A DNA stretch of 64,000 nt from Pseudomonas sp. K2I15 (GCF_002204795.1 NZ_NIXO01000027.1:1-64000); one strand, 5' to 3'. Positions 54,629 through 63,441 are shown, numbered from the stretch's first letter. Notes: a model not told the origin generated them from the sequence alone. Translations and numbers: made by a program.

Positions 54629-55605
54629 GCGAATTTCCCGCCGCTGACCCGATTCAGCGCGCCAGCCAACTGGCCCAGGCCTTGCGCGCCGAACTGCGCA
54701 AGGCGGTCATCGGCCAGGACCAGGTGATCGATGACGTACTCACGGCGTTGATCGCCGGTGGCCATGTACTGCTTGAAGGCGTTCCCGGCCTGGGCAAAAC
54801 CTTGCTGGTACGTGCCCTGGCGCGCTGCTTTGGTGGCGAGTTCGCGCGCATCCAGTTCACGCCGGACCTGATGCCCAGCGACGTGACCGGCCATGCCGTG
54901 TACGACCTGCATACCGAGCAGTTCAAGCTGCGCAAGGGGCCGTTGTTTACCAACCTGCTGTTGGCCGACGAGATCAACCGTGCCCCGGCGAAAACCCAGG
55001 CGGCGTTGCTCGAAGCCATGCAGGAACGCCAGGTCACCCTCGAAGGCGAAGCGCTGCCCATTGGCCAACCGTTCATGGTGCTGGCCACCCAGAACCCCAT
55101 CGAGCAGGAGGGTACTTACCCGTTGCCCGAAGCCGAACTGGACCGCTTCATGCTCAAGGTGCGCATGGACTACCCGCAGGCGCAACACGAACTGGACATG
55201 GTGCGCGAAGTCACCCGCTCGTCCCGGGCCGACATGCTCGATGTACAACCGCTGCGCACGGTGCTGCACGCTGAAGATGTACTGCTGTTGCAACAGATTG
55301 CCAGCGAACTGGCACTGGATGAGCAAGTGCTCGACTACGCCGTACGCCTGGCCCGCACCACCCGCAGTTGGCCGGGGCTAACCATCGGCGCCGGCCCCCG
55401 GGCCTCCATCGCTCTGGTTCGTGGCGCACGGGCCCGGGCGTTGCTGCGCGGTGGCGAGTTCGTGACCCCGGACGACATCAAGGGCTGCGCCCTGGCAGTG
55501 TTGCGCCACCGGGTGCGCATTGCCCCGGAGCTGGATATCGACGGGCTGGAAGTCGACCAGGTGCTCCAGCAACTGCTGGATCAAGTTCCGGCGCCACGGC
55601 AATGA
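54625..55605 (+). CDS. MoxR-family AAA+ ATPase
   Basis: A 326-residue cytosolic AAA+ chaperone of the MoxR family. Walker A GVPGLGKT is at 52-59, Walker B LLLADEINRAPAKTQAALLEAM. Sensor 1 is VLATQNPIEQEGTYPLPEAELDRFM and a sensor 2 region with PRASIAL lies near residue 258. MoxR proteins are thought to help activate or assemble complexes through partners with VWA-like domains. The DUF58 product just downstream is the likely partner. ATG 54625 overlaps the DUF4350 stop by 4 bp; the stop is 7 bp before the DUF58 start. Confidence 0.96.
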   Translation: MSEFPAADPIQRASQLAQALRAELRKAVIGQDQVIDDVLTALIAGGHVLLEGVPGLGKTLLVRALARCFGGEFARIQFTPDLMPSDVTGHAVYDLHTEQFKLRKGPLFTNLLLADEINRAPAKTQAALLEAMQERQVTLEGEALPIGQPFMVLATQNPIEQEGTYPLPEAELDRFMLKVRMDYPQAQHELDMVREVTRSSRADMLDVQPLRTVLHAEDVLLLQQIASELALDEQVLDYAVRLARTTRSWPGLTIGAGPRASIALVRGARARALLRGGEFVTPDDIKGCALAVLRHRVRIAPELDIDGLEVDQVLQQLLDQVPAPRQ

Positions 55606-55612
55606 CACGCCT

Positions 55613-56944
55613 ATGAGACCGACCCGCCTGCTATTGATCTGGCTCGGTGTGCTGCTGGGCTTGAGTATCCTGCTCGGCGCACTGGTGGCGCTGCAGGTCA
55701 AGGTGCCAGACACCCTGCACTCGGTGACGTGGGGCTTGCTGCTGGCGCTGCTGCTACTGACCCTTTTGGACGCCAGCCGCCTGCGCCGCCGGCCGTCCCC
55801 GCGCGTGCGACGGCAGATGCCCGGCAGCCTGGCATTAGGTCGCTGGGGGGATGTGCGAGTGACGCTGGAACACGACTATCCCCAGCCGTTGGTAGTCCAG
55901 GTATTCGACCATGTGCCGGACGGTTTGGCGGTGGAGAACCTGCCCCAGTCCATCGAACTGCGACCCGGTGAGCAGAGCGAATTGGGCTACCGGCTACGAC
56001 CGCTGAGGCGCGGGCATTTCAGTTTTACCCGCTGTGAAATCCATCTTCCCAGCGCATTGGGGCTGTGGTCGGCAAGACGCCTGATAGACATCAGCGACGC
56101 CACCCGCGTCTACCCGGACTTCGCCCGCCTGTACGGCGCGCAGTTGCTGGCAGTGGACAACTGGCTCAACCAGCTTGGCGTACGCCAGCGGCAACGGCGC
56201 GGGCTGGGGCTGGAGTTTCATCAACTGCGCGAGTTTCGCGAGGGCGACAGCTTGCGCCAGATCGACTGGAAAGCCACCGCCCGGCAACGCACGCCCATTG
56301 CCCGGGAGTACCAGGATGAGCGCGACCAGCAGATCATGTTCCTGCTCGATTGTGGCCGGCGCATGCGTAGCCAGGACGCCGAACTGTCGCACTTCGACCA
56401 CGCCCTCAACGCCTGCCTGCTACTCAGTTACGTAGCGTTGCGCCAGGGCGATGCCGTAGGGCTCTGCACGTTTGCCTGCGACCAGCCGCGCTACCTGGCG
56501 CCGGTCAAGGGCAGCGGCCAGCTCAACCTGTTGCTGAACACGGTGTATGACCTGGACACTTCCCGGCGTACAGCCGATTACCAGGCGGCCGCCAGCCAAT
56601 TGCTGGCCCGGCAGAAACGTCGCTCCCTGGTGATTGTGGTGACTAATTTGCGGGACGAGGAGGATGAAGAGTTGCTGAGCGCCGTCAAACGCATCAGTCG
56701 CCAGCATCGGGTAATGGTCGCCAGCCTGCGAGAAGAGGTCCTTGACCAGTTACGCCAAGCCCCCGTGCAAACCCTGCCCGAAGCCCTGGCCTATTGCGGC
56801 AATGTCGACTATCTCAATACCCGGGACGAACTCCATGACCGCTTGAACGCCCATGGTCTATCAGTACTGGACACGCCGCCCTCGGAACTGGGAGCAGCCC
56901 TGGTAACCCGCTACCTGGGCTGGAAAAAAGCCGGCGTGTTATGA
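55613..56944 (+). CDS. DUF58 domain protein
   Basis: A 443-residue protein has two N-terminal membrane helices (about 5-28 and 36-55) and a beta-rich region. The DUF58 signature (FHQLREFREGDSLRQIDWKA then TARQRTPIAREYQDERDQQI) comes next. A VWA-like domain follows with LLDCGRRMRSQD in place of a canonical metal-site DxSxS. DUF58 proteins regularly pair with MoxR ATPases. ATG 55613 (MRPTRLLLIWLG) was chosen because an upstream frame overlaps moxR. It is last in the operon, convergent with the PilZ gene 17 bp away. Confidence 0.92.
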   Translation: MRPTRLLLIWLGVLLGLSILLGALVALQVKVPDTLHSVTWGLLLALLLLTLLDASRLRRRPSPRVRRQMPGSLALGRWGDVRVTLEHDYPQPLVVQVFDHVPDGLAVENLPQSIELRPGEQSELGYRLRPLRRGHFSFTRCEIHLPSALGLWSARRLIDISDATRVYPDFARLYGAQLLAVDNWLNQLGVRQRQRRGLGLEFHQLREFREGDSLRQIDWKATARQRTPIAREYQDERDQQIMFLLDCGRRMRSQDAELSHFDHALNACLLLSYVALRQGDAVGLCTFACDQPRYLAPVKGSGQLNLLLNTVYDLDTSRRTADYQAAASQLLARQKRRSLVIVVTNLRDEEDEELLSAVKRISRQHRVMVASLREEVLDQLRQAPVQTLPEALAYCGNVDYLNTRDELHDRLNAHGLSVLDTPPSELGAALVTRYLGWKKAGVL

Positions 56945-56961
56945 CCGCTGGCGCAGGGCGC

Positions 56962-57321
56962 CTAGGCAGAGGCTTGCAAAGGATCAAAGCTGAAGTAATT
57001 CAACAGGGCGCTGATCACTTCCCCATATTCGGCAGGCGCATGGGACACGCTGAACCCGGAATCGTAATGCTGCGGGTTTATATCCTCATGGCACCACAGG
57101 CAAGTAGCCGTGAGGTCGACAGCATGTACCTCGCCCTCGGGCCCCGGGATCTTCAAGCGCAGCTCGAACTCCACGTCGACCATCATGGGCAATTGGCTGA
57201 TCAACATCAGCCCTTGCTCGGAAACATTGCCCAAATAGCCGATGGGCTTGTCCGTACAGCGATTGAACACTTGAAGGAAGCAAGGTAATTGATGCCGCTC
57301 GATCCGTCGGTGAGTAAACAT
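56962..57321 (-). CDS. PilZ domain protein
   Basis: A 119-residue single-domain PilZ protein, a cyclic di-GMP receptor. Both ligand motifs are intact: RRIER at residues 5-9 (RxxxR type) and NVSEQG at 32-37 (D/NxSxxG). Cysteines at ATCLWCHED are not part of the known site. I chose ATG 57321 (MFTHRRIERHQLPCF) because family members start here. The frame is open 55 codons further to a TTG, with a possible but unfamiliar N-terminal part. It is the only PilZ protein in the window. I see no adjacent GGDEF or EAL gene. Confidence 0.88.
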   Translation of the reverse strand: MFTHRRIERHQLPCFLQVFNRCTDKPIGYLGNVSEQGLMLISQLPMMVDVEFELRLKIPGPEGEVHAVDLTATCLWCHEDINPQHYDSGFSVSHAPAEYGEVISALLNYFSFDPLQASA

Positions 57322-57547
57322 GATGAGGTCGCCATCCAATGGCCATGATCGTGGCCGCTCCAGTGATTCGGAACGAACCGCAATGGCTCGCTCTCCCCCG
57401 GATATCGGTGCGACAACGGCAGGCGCCTTGTCACTTACAGCTGCCAAATCCGGGCATTCAATCCGTTTGAATAGAAACCTATACAAACCGACATTTAAAG
57501 ATTAGCCCAAGACTGGCAACGAGCCAGCTATAGCATCACAAATGTCA

Positions 57548-57922
57548 TCACAATGACGCAGGCCGCGGCTGGGCAACGCTCGCGCCGGGGTAATGCCCCA
57601 GTTGTTGCAGGGTATCCAGGCGGGCACGAGCGCGGAATGCGTACTCGCTCGCCGGGTATTGGCTGATGATGAATTGATAGGTTTGCACCGCATCAACAAA
57701 CAGTTTCTCGCGCTCCAGGCATTGCCCGCGCAACATCGAGACTTCCGGTTGCACGTAGCGCCGGGAACGACTTTCACGGTCGACCTGGGACAGCTCAAGG
57801 GTGACCCGCTGGCAATCGCCTACACCGTAGGCGCGGTACGCATTGTTCAAATGATGGTCCATCGACCAACGGGTACAGCCGACAACACTGACGGCCAGGG
57901 CAGCAATGATCACGATTCGCAT
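57548..57922 (-). CDS. TPR-like lipoprotein, function unknown
   Basis: A 124-residue lipoprotein with signal MRIVIIAALAVSVVGC; the lipidated cysteine is residue 16. The mature part resembles tetratricopeptide repeats (NNAYRAYGVGDCQRVTLELSQV and FVDAVQTYQFIISQYPASEYAFRARARLDTL). It could be an assembly or scaffold factor in the envelope. ATG 57922. The gene lies upstream of the PilZ gene on the same strand, 226 bp apart. Confidence 0.8.
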   Translation of the reverse strand: MRIVIIAALAVSVVGCTRWSMDHHLNNAYRAYGVGDCQRVTLELSQVDRESRSRRYVQPEVSMLRGQCLEREKLFVDAVQTYQFIISQYPASEYAFRARARLDTLQQLGHYPGASVAQPRPASL

Positions 57923-58097
57923 GGGGGTTCTCCTGTCTTGTGCAGTGTATCGACCCTTCATCGAAAATCTTCAAGGTTGTTCATCTGTTCATGCAGAGTG
58001 AAAACAAGCGAATCATCGATAAGTAGTGCAAACGAACAATGACTACAACCAAAGAGCATAGTAGCCTTCCTCAGCGCTTGAACTCAGGAGTCTGTGC

Positions 58098-59549
58098 ATG
58101 TCCGTCCGTCGTACCAAAATCGTCGCCACCCTTGGCCCGGCCAGTAACTCGCCGGAAGTCCTCGAACAGCTGATTCTGGCTGGCCTGGACGTTGCCCGTC
58201 TGAACTTCTCCCACGGCACCCCGGACGAGCACAAGGCTCGCGCCAAGCTGGTGCGTGACCTGGCTGCCAAGCATGGCCGCTTCGTTGCATTGCTGGGTGA
58301 CCTGCAAGGCCCGAAAATCCGTATCGCCAAATTCACCAACAAGCGGATCGAGCTGAAGATCGGTGACAAGTTCACCTTCTCCACCAGCCATCCCCTGACC
58401 GACGGCAACCAGCAAGTCGTGGGTATCGACTACCCGGACCTGGTGAAAGACTGCGGCGTCGGCGACGAACTGCTGCTGGACGACGGTCGCGTGGTCATGC
58501 GCGTCGACACCGCGACGCCAACTGAACTGAACTGCACCGTGATCATCGGCGGCCCGCTGTCCGACCACAAAGGCATCAACCGTCGCGGCGGTGGCCTTAC
58601 CGCTCCAGCCCTGACTGAAAAAGACAAGGCCGACATCAAGCTCGCCGCCGAAATGGAAGTGGACTACCTCGCGGTATCCTTCCCGCGCGACGCTGCCGAC
58701 ATGGAATACGCCCGTAAACTGCGCGACGAAGCCGGCGGTACTGCCTGGCTGGTGGCGAAGATCGAGCGCGCCGAAGCCGTGGCCGATGACGAAACCCTCG
58801 ACGGCCTGATCAAGGCGTCCGACGCCGTGATGGTTGCCCGTGGCGACCTCGGTGTGGAAATCGGCGACGCCGAGCTGATCGGTATCCAGAAGAAAATCAT
58901 CCTGCACGCACGTCGCCACAATAAAGCGGTAATCGTTGCGACCCAGATGATGGAGTCGATGATCCAGAACCCGATGCCGACCCGTGCCGAAGTGTCCGAC
59001 GTGGCCAACGCCGTGCTCGACTACACCGACGCCGTGATGCTCTCGGCTGAAAGTGCGGCAGGCCCGTACCCGCTGGAAGCCGTACAGGCCATGGCGCGCA
59101 TCTGCGTCGGCGCTGAAAAGCACCCGACCAGCAAGACCTCCAGCCACCGTATCGGCAAGGTCTTCGAAAGCTGCGACCAGAGCATCGCCCTGGCCGCCAT
59201 GTACACCGCCAACCACTTCCCGGGCGTGAAAGCGATCATCGCCTTGACCGAAAGTGGCTACACGCCGTTGATCATGTCGCGCATCCGGTCCTCGATCCCG
59301 ATCTACGCGTTCTCCCCGCACCGCGAAACCCAGGCCCGCGCGGCCATGTTCCGTGGCGTCTACACCGTACCGTTCGACCCGGCATCGCTGCCGCCTGAGC
59401 AAGTCAGCCAGGCCGCGATCGACGAGTTGCTCAAGCGCGGCGTTGTGGAGAAAGGCGACTGGGTCATCCTGACCAAGGGCGACAGCTACCACACCATCGG
59501 CGGCACCAACGGCATGAAGATCCTGCACGTTGGCGACCCAATGGTCTGA
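58098..59549 (+). CDS. pykA: Pyruvate kinase PykA
   Basis: Pyruvate kinase converts phosphoenolpyruvate and ADP to pyruvate and ATP, the last glycolytic step. Motifs include the nucleotide/PEP-site RLNFSHGTPDEH and DLQGPKIRI. The metal and catalytic KIERAEAV and MVARGDLGVEIG are present, as is ATQMMESMIQNPMPTRAEVSDVANAVLD. 483 residues, ATG 58098 with aggag upstream. The sequence follows the PykA (type II, AMP/sugar-phosphate activated) branch. The gene is single, followed by a strong terminator. Confidence 0.96.
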   Translation: MSVRRTKIVATLGPASNSPEVLEQLILAGLDVARLNFSHGTPDEHKARAKLVRDLAAKHGRFVALLGDLQGPKIRIAKFTNKRIELKIGDKFTFSTSHPLTDGNQQVVGIDYPDLVKDCGVGDELLLDDGRVVMRVDTATPTELNCTVIIGGPLSDHKGINRRGGGLTAPALTEKDKADIKLAAEMEVDYLAVSFPRDAADMEYARKLRDEAGGTAWLVAKIERAEAVADDETLDGLIKASDAVMVARGDLGVEIGDAELIGIQKKIILHARRHNKAVIVATQMMESMIQNPMPTRAEVSDVANAVLDYTDAVMLSAESAAGPYPLEAVQAMARICVGAEKHPTSKTSSHRIGKVFESCDQSIALAAMYTANHFPGVKAIIALTESGYTPLIMSRIRSSIPIYAFSPHRETQARAAMFRGVYTVPFDPASLPPEQVSQAAIDELLKRGVVEKGDWVILTKGDSYHTIGGTNGMKILHVGDPMV

Positions 59550-59566
59550 GTGACACGCTGAAAAAC

Positions 59567-59599
59567 AAAAGCCCCGCCATGTGAATGGCGGGGCTTTTT
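59567..59599 (+). terminator. Rho-independent terminator of pykA
   Basis: A perfect 14-bp stem, aaaagccccgccat-gtga-atggcggggctttt, ends in five T. It lies 17 bp after the stop. Confidence 0.93.
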
Positions 59600-59636
59600 G
59601 CATTTCAGATTGGCTTTTGTGTTGGCTTCACTGGCC

Positions 59637-59722
59637 TCTTCGCGAGCAAGCCCGCTCCCACATTTGACCGCGTACATCCTGAAGAAATAAGGTCAAATTG
59701 GGATCGCGCTTGCTCGCGAAGA
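59637..59722. repeat. REP doublet (REPIN), tcttcgcgagcaag family
   Basis: tcttcgcgagcaagcccgct and the inverted, diverged copy ...cgcttgctcgcgaaga flank a 40-bp centre. It differs from the other two REP families in the outer bases. It lies between pykA and the enoyl-CoA hydratase gene. Confidence 0.85.
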
Positions 59723-59744
59723 CATCCGACCAGTCAACGCTCAT

Positions 59745-60494
59745 TCATCGCCGAGTGATAAAAGCTGACAACGCCGCAATCGCCTCCGGCGACTTCAACC
59801 GCTGGGTAAACAACGCGCCCTCCTCCTCGATCACCTTGCGCAACTGCTCGCGGTCGACACTTTTCATCAGATGCTTGCTGATCTGCACCGCGCCAGGCGC
59901 CAGGGTTTCAAACCGGCCGGCCACTTCCCGCGCCTTGGCCAAGGCTGATTCCCCGCTACCCAATGCCTCCGTTGCAATGCCCCAAGCGGCAGCCTGCTCG
60001 CCGGTAAAACCTTCACCCAGCAGCAACAACTCTGCGGCCTTGGCATGCCCCAGCAAACGCGGCAGGATCAAACTGGAACCAAACTCCGGACACAGCCCCA
60101 GGTTGACGAACGGCATGCGCAACCGCGCATCCCGGCTGACGTACACCAGGTCACAATGCAGCAGCAGCGTCGTGCCAATCCCCACCGCCACGCCTGCCAC
60201 TGCTGCAATCACCGGCTTGCGGCAATTGAGCAAGCTGCGCATGAAGTGGAACACCGGGGTGTCGAGATCAGCCGGGGGTTGCTCAAGAAAGTCGCCAATG
60301 TCATTCCCGGCGGTGAAACACTCGCTGCTGCCCTGGATCAACACGGCATTGACGCTGGTGTCGGCATCCGCCTGCTCCAGCGCCTCGGCCAGTTGGCTGT
60401 ACATGGCGCGGGTCAGGGCGTTTTTCTTGTCCGGACGATTGAGCTGCAGGATCAGCAACCCGCGTTCGCGTTGCTGCAGGATGGCATGGGTCAT
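59745..60494 (-). CDS. Enoyl-CoA hydratase/isomerase family protein
   Basis: A 249-residue crotonase-fold protein that hydrates or isomerises 2-enoyl-CoA esters. The oxyanion-hole regions are FTAGNDIGDFLE and AVAGVAVGIGTTLLLHCDLV, and the second catalytic glutamate region is NLGLCPEFGSSLILPRLLG. The C-terminus is KVIEEEGALFTQRLKSPEAIAALSAFI. ATG 60494. It is 30 bp downstream of the ferredoxin-reductase gene and on the same strand, probably one transcript. The true substrate is unknown. Confidence 0.9.
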   Translation of the reverse strand: MTHAILQQRERGLLILQLNRPDKKNALTRAMYSQLAEALEQADADTSVNAVLIQGSSECFTAGNDIGDFLEQPPADLDTPVFHFMRSLLNCRKPVIAAVAGVAVGIGTTLLLHCDLVYVSRDARLRMPFVNLGLCPEFGSSLILPRLLGHAKAAELLLLGEGFTGEQAAAWGIATEALGSGESALAKAREVAGRFETLAPGAVQISKHLMKSVDREQLRKVIEEEGALFTQRLKSPEAIAALSAFITRR

Positions 60495-60524
60495 GGCAAA
60501 TCTCGCGGCTGGAAAATTCAGCGC

Positions 60525-61457
60525 TCAACCACGGGGCAGGAACACATCGGCCAGCAGTTGATTGCGCGGCAGTCCGGCCAGGAACAGGCGCTTGGAGAAG
60601 GCCTCGACGCTGGCAGGGTGCCCGCAGAGTAAGGCCAGAGTTTGCCGGGAAACAAGCCGCAGTTGCGCCAAAGCTTCGGTCGACCCGGCCGCCGTCCATA
60701 GCTCGACAGTCACGTTCGGATGCGCCGCAGCCAGCTGCGCCAGCGGCTCGGCCAGGTAATGACCGCCTGCATCATGGGCCAGGTGAATGACCCGGATAGC
60801 GCCCTGGTGATCCTGGCGCAACGCCTCGCGCAATACGCCCCATAACGGGCCAAGTCCGGTGCCCGAGGCCAGTAGCCACAGAGGCCGGGATTGCCAGTCG
60901 GGGTCGTACTGCAGCGCCCCACCCCGCAACTCGCCCAGGCGCAGGCTATCACCGACCTTGAACTGGCGGGCGGCATCGCTGAATTCGCCGGGCAGGCGGC
61001 AATCGATGTGAAATTCAAGAAACTGATCTTCCTGGGGCAGGCTAGCCAATGAGTAAGGCCGTGCAACGCTGCCCGCCCACAGCACCAGATGCTGCCCCGC
61101 CCGGTAGCGCAAGCCGCGTTCGGGTTGCAGACGCAGGCGCAGTACGCTCGGGTTCAACCAGTCGACACTCAGCACCGTCGCCGGCAACCCGTCGCGCAGC
61201 GGGTCGAAGGCTTCGACACGCAAGTCACCCGTGACCTGGCACTGGCAGGCCAGGCGCCAGCCGTCCTGGCGTTGGGCCGGGCTCAGGGCATCCGGTTGAT
61301 TGTCCTGAATATCACCCTGGCAACGCACCAAACAGGCATGGCAACTGCCGGCGCGGCAGCTGTAAGGCACGGCCACGCCCGCCTGGTTCAGGGCATCCAG
61401 CAGGTTGCTGCCGGCGGCTACCGACCAGTGGCGTTCGCCGACGTGAAGTTCAGGCAT
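60525..61457 (-). CDS. 2Fe-2S ferredoxin fused to FAD/NAD(P)H reductase
   Basis: A 310-residue electron-transfer flavoprotein. The N-terminal plant-type ferredoxin domain (about 1-85) has the 2Fe-2S cysteines in CRAGSCHACLVRC and LACQC. The FAD domain has ARPYSLAS, and the NAD(P)-binding domain has LWLLASGTGLGPLWGVLREAL and ALLCGHPASVEAF. This architecture is that of CDP-6-deoxyglucoseen reductase-like and oxygenase reductase components. ATG 61457 (MPELHVGERHWSV) is preferred over a TTG at 61469. No oxygenase partner gene is adjacent. Confidence 0.9.
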   Translation of the reverse strand: MPELHVGERHWSVAAGSNLLDALNQAGVAVPYSCRAGSCHACLVRCQGDIQDNQPDALSPAQRQDGWRLACQCQVTGDLRVEAFDPLRDGLPATVLSVDWLNPSVLRLRLQPERGLRYRAGQHLVLWAGSVARPYSLASLPQEDQFLEFHIDCRLPGEFSDAARQFKVGDSLRLGELRGGALQYDPDWQSRPLWLLASGTGLGPLWGVLREALRQDHQGAIRVIHLAHDAGGHYLAEPLAQLAAAHPNVTVELWTAAGSTEALAQLRLVSRQTLALLCGHPASVEAFSKRLFLAGLPRNQLLADVFLPRG

Positions 61458-61469
61458 AAAACTCTTCAA

Positions 61470-61571
61470 CTGTAGGAGCGAGCTTGCTCGCGAAGGTCGC
61501 TAACGATAACGCGGGGTGCCTGACGAAGCCCATCAGATTCATGTTTTTCGCGAGCAAGCTCGTTCCTACAG
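61470..61571. repeat. REP doublet (REPIN), gtaggagcgagc family
   Basis: ctgtaggagcgagcttgctc and its inverted copy (one mismatch, gctcgttcc) flank a centre with gctaacgataacgc. It lies 13 bp before the reductase start, in the divergent promoter gap with the fumarase gene. Confidence 0.9.
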
Positions 61572-61679
61572 TGAATCGGGCCCTGCATTCATGACCATAG
61601 TCGGGTGTATCGGCCACCGTGGCGGGTTATACTGCCGCGCCTTTTTAGCGTCGCGCCAGCACCATACGGCGTGCCTTGG

Positions 61680-61724
61680 AAAGGTGCCTTCAGCCGACCG
61701 ATTCACCTTACTGAAGGCACCTTT
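61680..61724 (+). promoter_or_regulatory. 14-bp-arm hairpin in the fumarase leader
   Basis: The arms aaaggtgccttcag (61680-61693) and ctgaaggcaccttt (61711-61724) are perfect, with a 17-base loop. The hairpin ends 32 bases before the fumarase ATG. The tail is attg, so it is a weak terminator at best. Possible roles are control of translation, mRNA stability or attenuation. A tatact at 61627 could be the -10 of the promoter. Confidence 0.6.
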
Positions 61725-61756
61725 ATTGAATGTTCCCTTATAGAGGAGCGCGACTC

Positions 61757-63280
61757 ATGACCGTGATCAAGCAAGACGACCTGATTCAGAGCGTTGCCGA
61801 CGCCCTGCAATTCATTTCCTATTACCACCCCGTTGACTTCATCCAGGCGATGCACGAAGCCTACCTGCGCGAAGAATCGCCAGCGGCCCGTGACTCCATG
61901 GCACAGATCCTGATCAACTCGCGCATGTGTGCCACCGGCCACCGCCCGATTTGCCAGGACACCGGGATTGTCACCGTGTTTGTACGTGTGGGCATGGACG
62001 TGCGCTGGGATGGCGCCACCATGAGCCTGGACGACATGATCAACCAGGGCGTGCGCCAGGCCTACAACCTGCCGGAAAACGTCCTTCGCGCTTCGATCCT
62101 CGCCGACCCGGCCGGTGCGCGTAAAAACACCAAGGACAACACCCCGGCCGTGATCCACTACTCCATCGTCCCGGGTAACACCGTGGAAGTGGACGTGGCC
62201 GCCAAAGGCGGTGGTTCCGAGAACAAGTCGAAAATGGCCATGCTCAACCCCTCCGACTCGATCGTCGACTGGGTGCTGAAAACCGTTCCGACCATGGGCG
62301 CTGGCTGGTGCCCGCCGGGCATGCTCGGCATCGGCATCGGCGGCACCGCCGAGAAGGCCGCAGTGATGGCCAAGGAAGTGTTGATGGAATCCATCGACAT
62401 CCACGAGCTGAAAAAGCGCGGCCCGTCCAACCGTATCGAAGAGATGCGCCTGGAGCTGTTCGAGAAGGTCAACCAACTGGGCATCGGCGCCCAGGGCCTG
62501 GGTGGCCTGACCACCGTGCTCGACGTGAAAATCATGGACTACCCGACCCACGCAGCCTCGCTGCCGGTGTGCATGATCCCCAACTGCGCCGCCACCCGTC
62601 ACGCGCACTTCGTGCTCGACGGTTCGGGCCCGGCGTCGCTGGAAGCGCCACCGCTGGACGCCTACCCGCAAATCGTCTGGGAAGCCGGCCCGTCGGCCCG
62701 TCGCGTCAACCTCGACACCCTCACCCCGGAAGACGTGCAGAGCTGGAAGCCGGGCGAAACCGTGTTGCTCAACGGCAAGATGCTCACCGGTCGCGACGCA
62801 GCGCACAAGCGCATGGTCGAGATGCTGAACAAGGGCGAAACCCTGCCGGTAGACCTCAAGGGTCGCTTCATCTACTACGTGGGCCCGGTTGATCCGGTGC
62901 GCGAAGAAGTGGTTGGGCCTGCCGGTCCAACCACTGCTACGCGGATGGACAAGTTCACCCGCCAGATCCTTGAGCAAACCGGCCTGTTGGGCATGATCGG
63001 CAAATCCGAGCGCGGCCCGACCGCGATCGAGGCGATCAAGGACCATAAGGCGGTTTACCTGATGGCAGTGGGCGGCGCGGCTTACCTGGTGGCCCAGGCC
63101 ATCAAGAAATCCCGCGTAGTGGCGTTCGCCGAGCTGGGCATGGAAGCGATCTACGAGTTCGACGTGAAAGACATGCCGGTCACCGTTGCGGTGGATAGCA
63201 AGGGCGAGTCGGTACACATCACCGGTCCTGCCATCTGGCAGAAAAAGATCAGTGAAAGCCTGGCGGTAGAAGTGCAGTAA
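61757..63280 (+). CDS. Class I (4Fe-4S) fumarate hydratase
   Basis: This enzyme hydrates fumarate to malate in the TCA cycle. It is the oxygen-sensitive iron-sulfur type. Cluster-binding cysteines are visible in RPICQDTGIVTVF, in LPVCMIPNCAATRHAHF and in the region before it. Other motifs are GGGSENKSKMAML, and GPTTATRMDKFTRQIL with VGGAAYLVAQAIKKSRVV in the C-terminal half. 507 residues from ATG 61757 with agagga upstream. The long leader has a strong hairpin. A terminator follows. Confidence 0.95.
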   Translation: MTVIKQDDLIQSVADALQFISYYHPVDFIQAMHEAYLREESPAARDSMAQILINSRMCATGHRPICQDTGIVTVFVRVGMDVRWDGATMSLDDMINQGVRQAYNLPENVLRASILADPAGARKNTKDNTPAVIHYSIVPGNTVEVDVAAKGGGSENKSKMAMLNPSDSIVDWVLKTVPTMGAGWCPPGMLGIGIGGTAEKAAVMAKEVLMESIDIHELKKRGPSNRIEEMRLELFEKVNQLGIGAQGLGGLTTVLDVKIMDYPTHAASLPVCMIPNCAATRHAHFVLDGSGPASLEAPPLDAYPQIVWEAGPSARRVNLDTLTPEDVQSWKPGETVLLNGKMLTGRDAAHKRMVEMLNKGETLPVDLKGRFIYYVGPVDPVREEVVGPAGPTTATRMDKFTRQILEQTGLLGMIGKSERGPTAIEAIKDHKAVYLMAVGGAAYLVAQAIKKSRVVAFAELGMEAIYEFDVKDMPVTVAVDSKGESVHITGPAIWQKKISESLAVEVQ

Positions 63281-63300
63281 GCATTTCCCCTGCAAGGACA

Positions 63301-63330
63301 AAAGGCGACCTTCAAGGTCGCCTTTTTTGT
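63301..63330 (+). terminator. Rho-independent terminator of the fumarase gene
   Basis: The 10-bp stem aaaggcgacc-ttcaa-ggtcgccttt is followed by three more T, 20 bp after the stop. Confidence 0.88.
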
Positions 63331-63346
63331 GCCATGCACATCTCTA

Positions 63347-63441
63347 TGTGGCAAGGGAGCTTGCTCCCGCTGGGGCGCGCAGCGGCCCCCAAAAAAGTGG
63401 GAGCGCTACGCACTCCAGCGGGAGCAAGCTCCCTCGCCACA
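63347..63441. repeat. REP doublet (REPIN), gtggcgagggagc family
   Basis: tgtggcaagggagcttgctc and its inverted copy flank a centre with ggcccccaaaaaagtgggag. It is the same family as at 36996-37088. It lies between the fumarase terminator and the dctB-like gene. Confidence 0.9.

Noticed and set aside
61703..63301. 532-codon open frame antisense to the fumarase gene, and a similar 510-codon frame antisense to pykA (58071-59603)
   Set aside because: Both lie wholly opposite strongly conserved enzymes and show only His/Val/Gly-rich nonsense composition.
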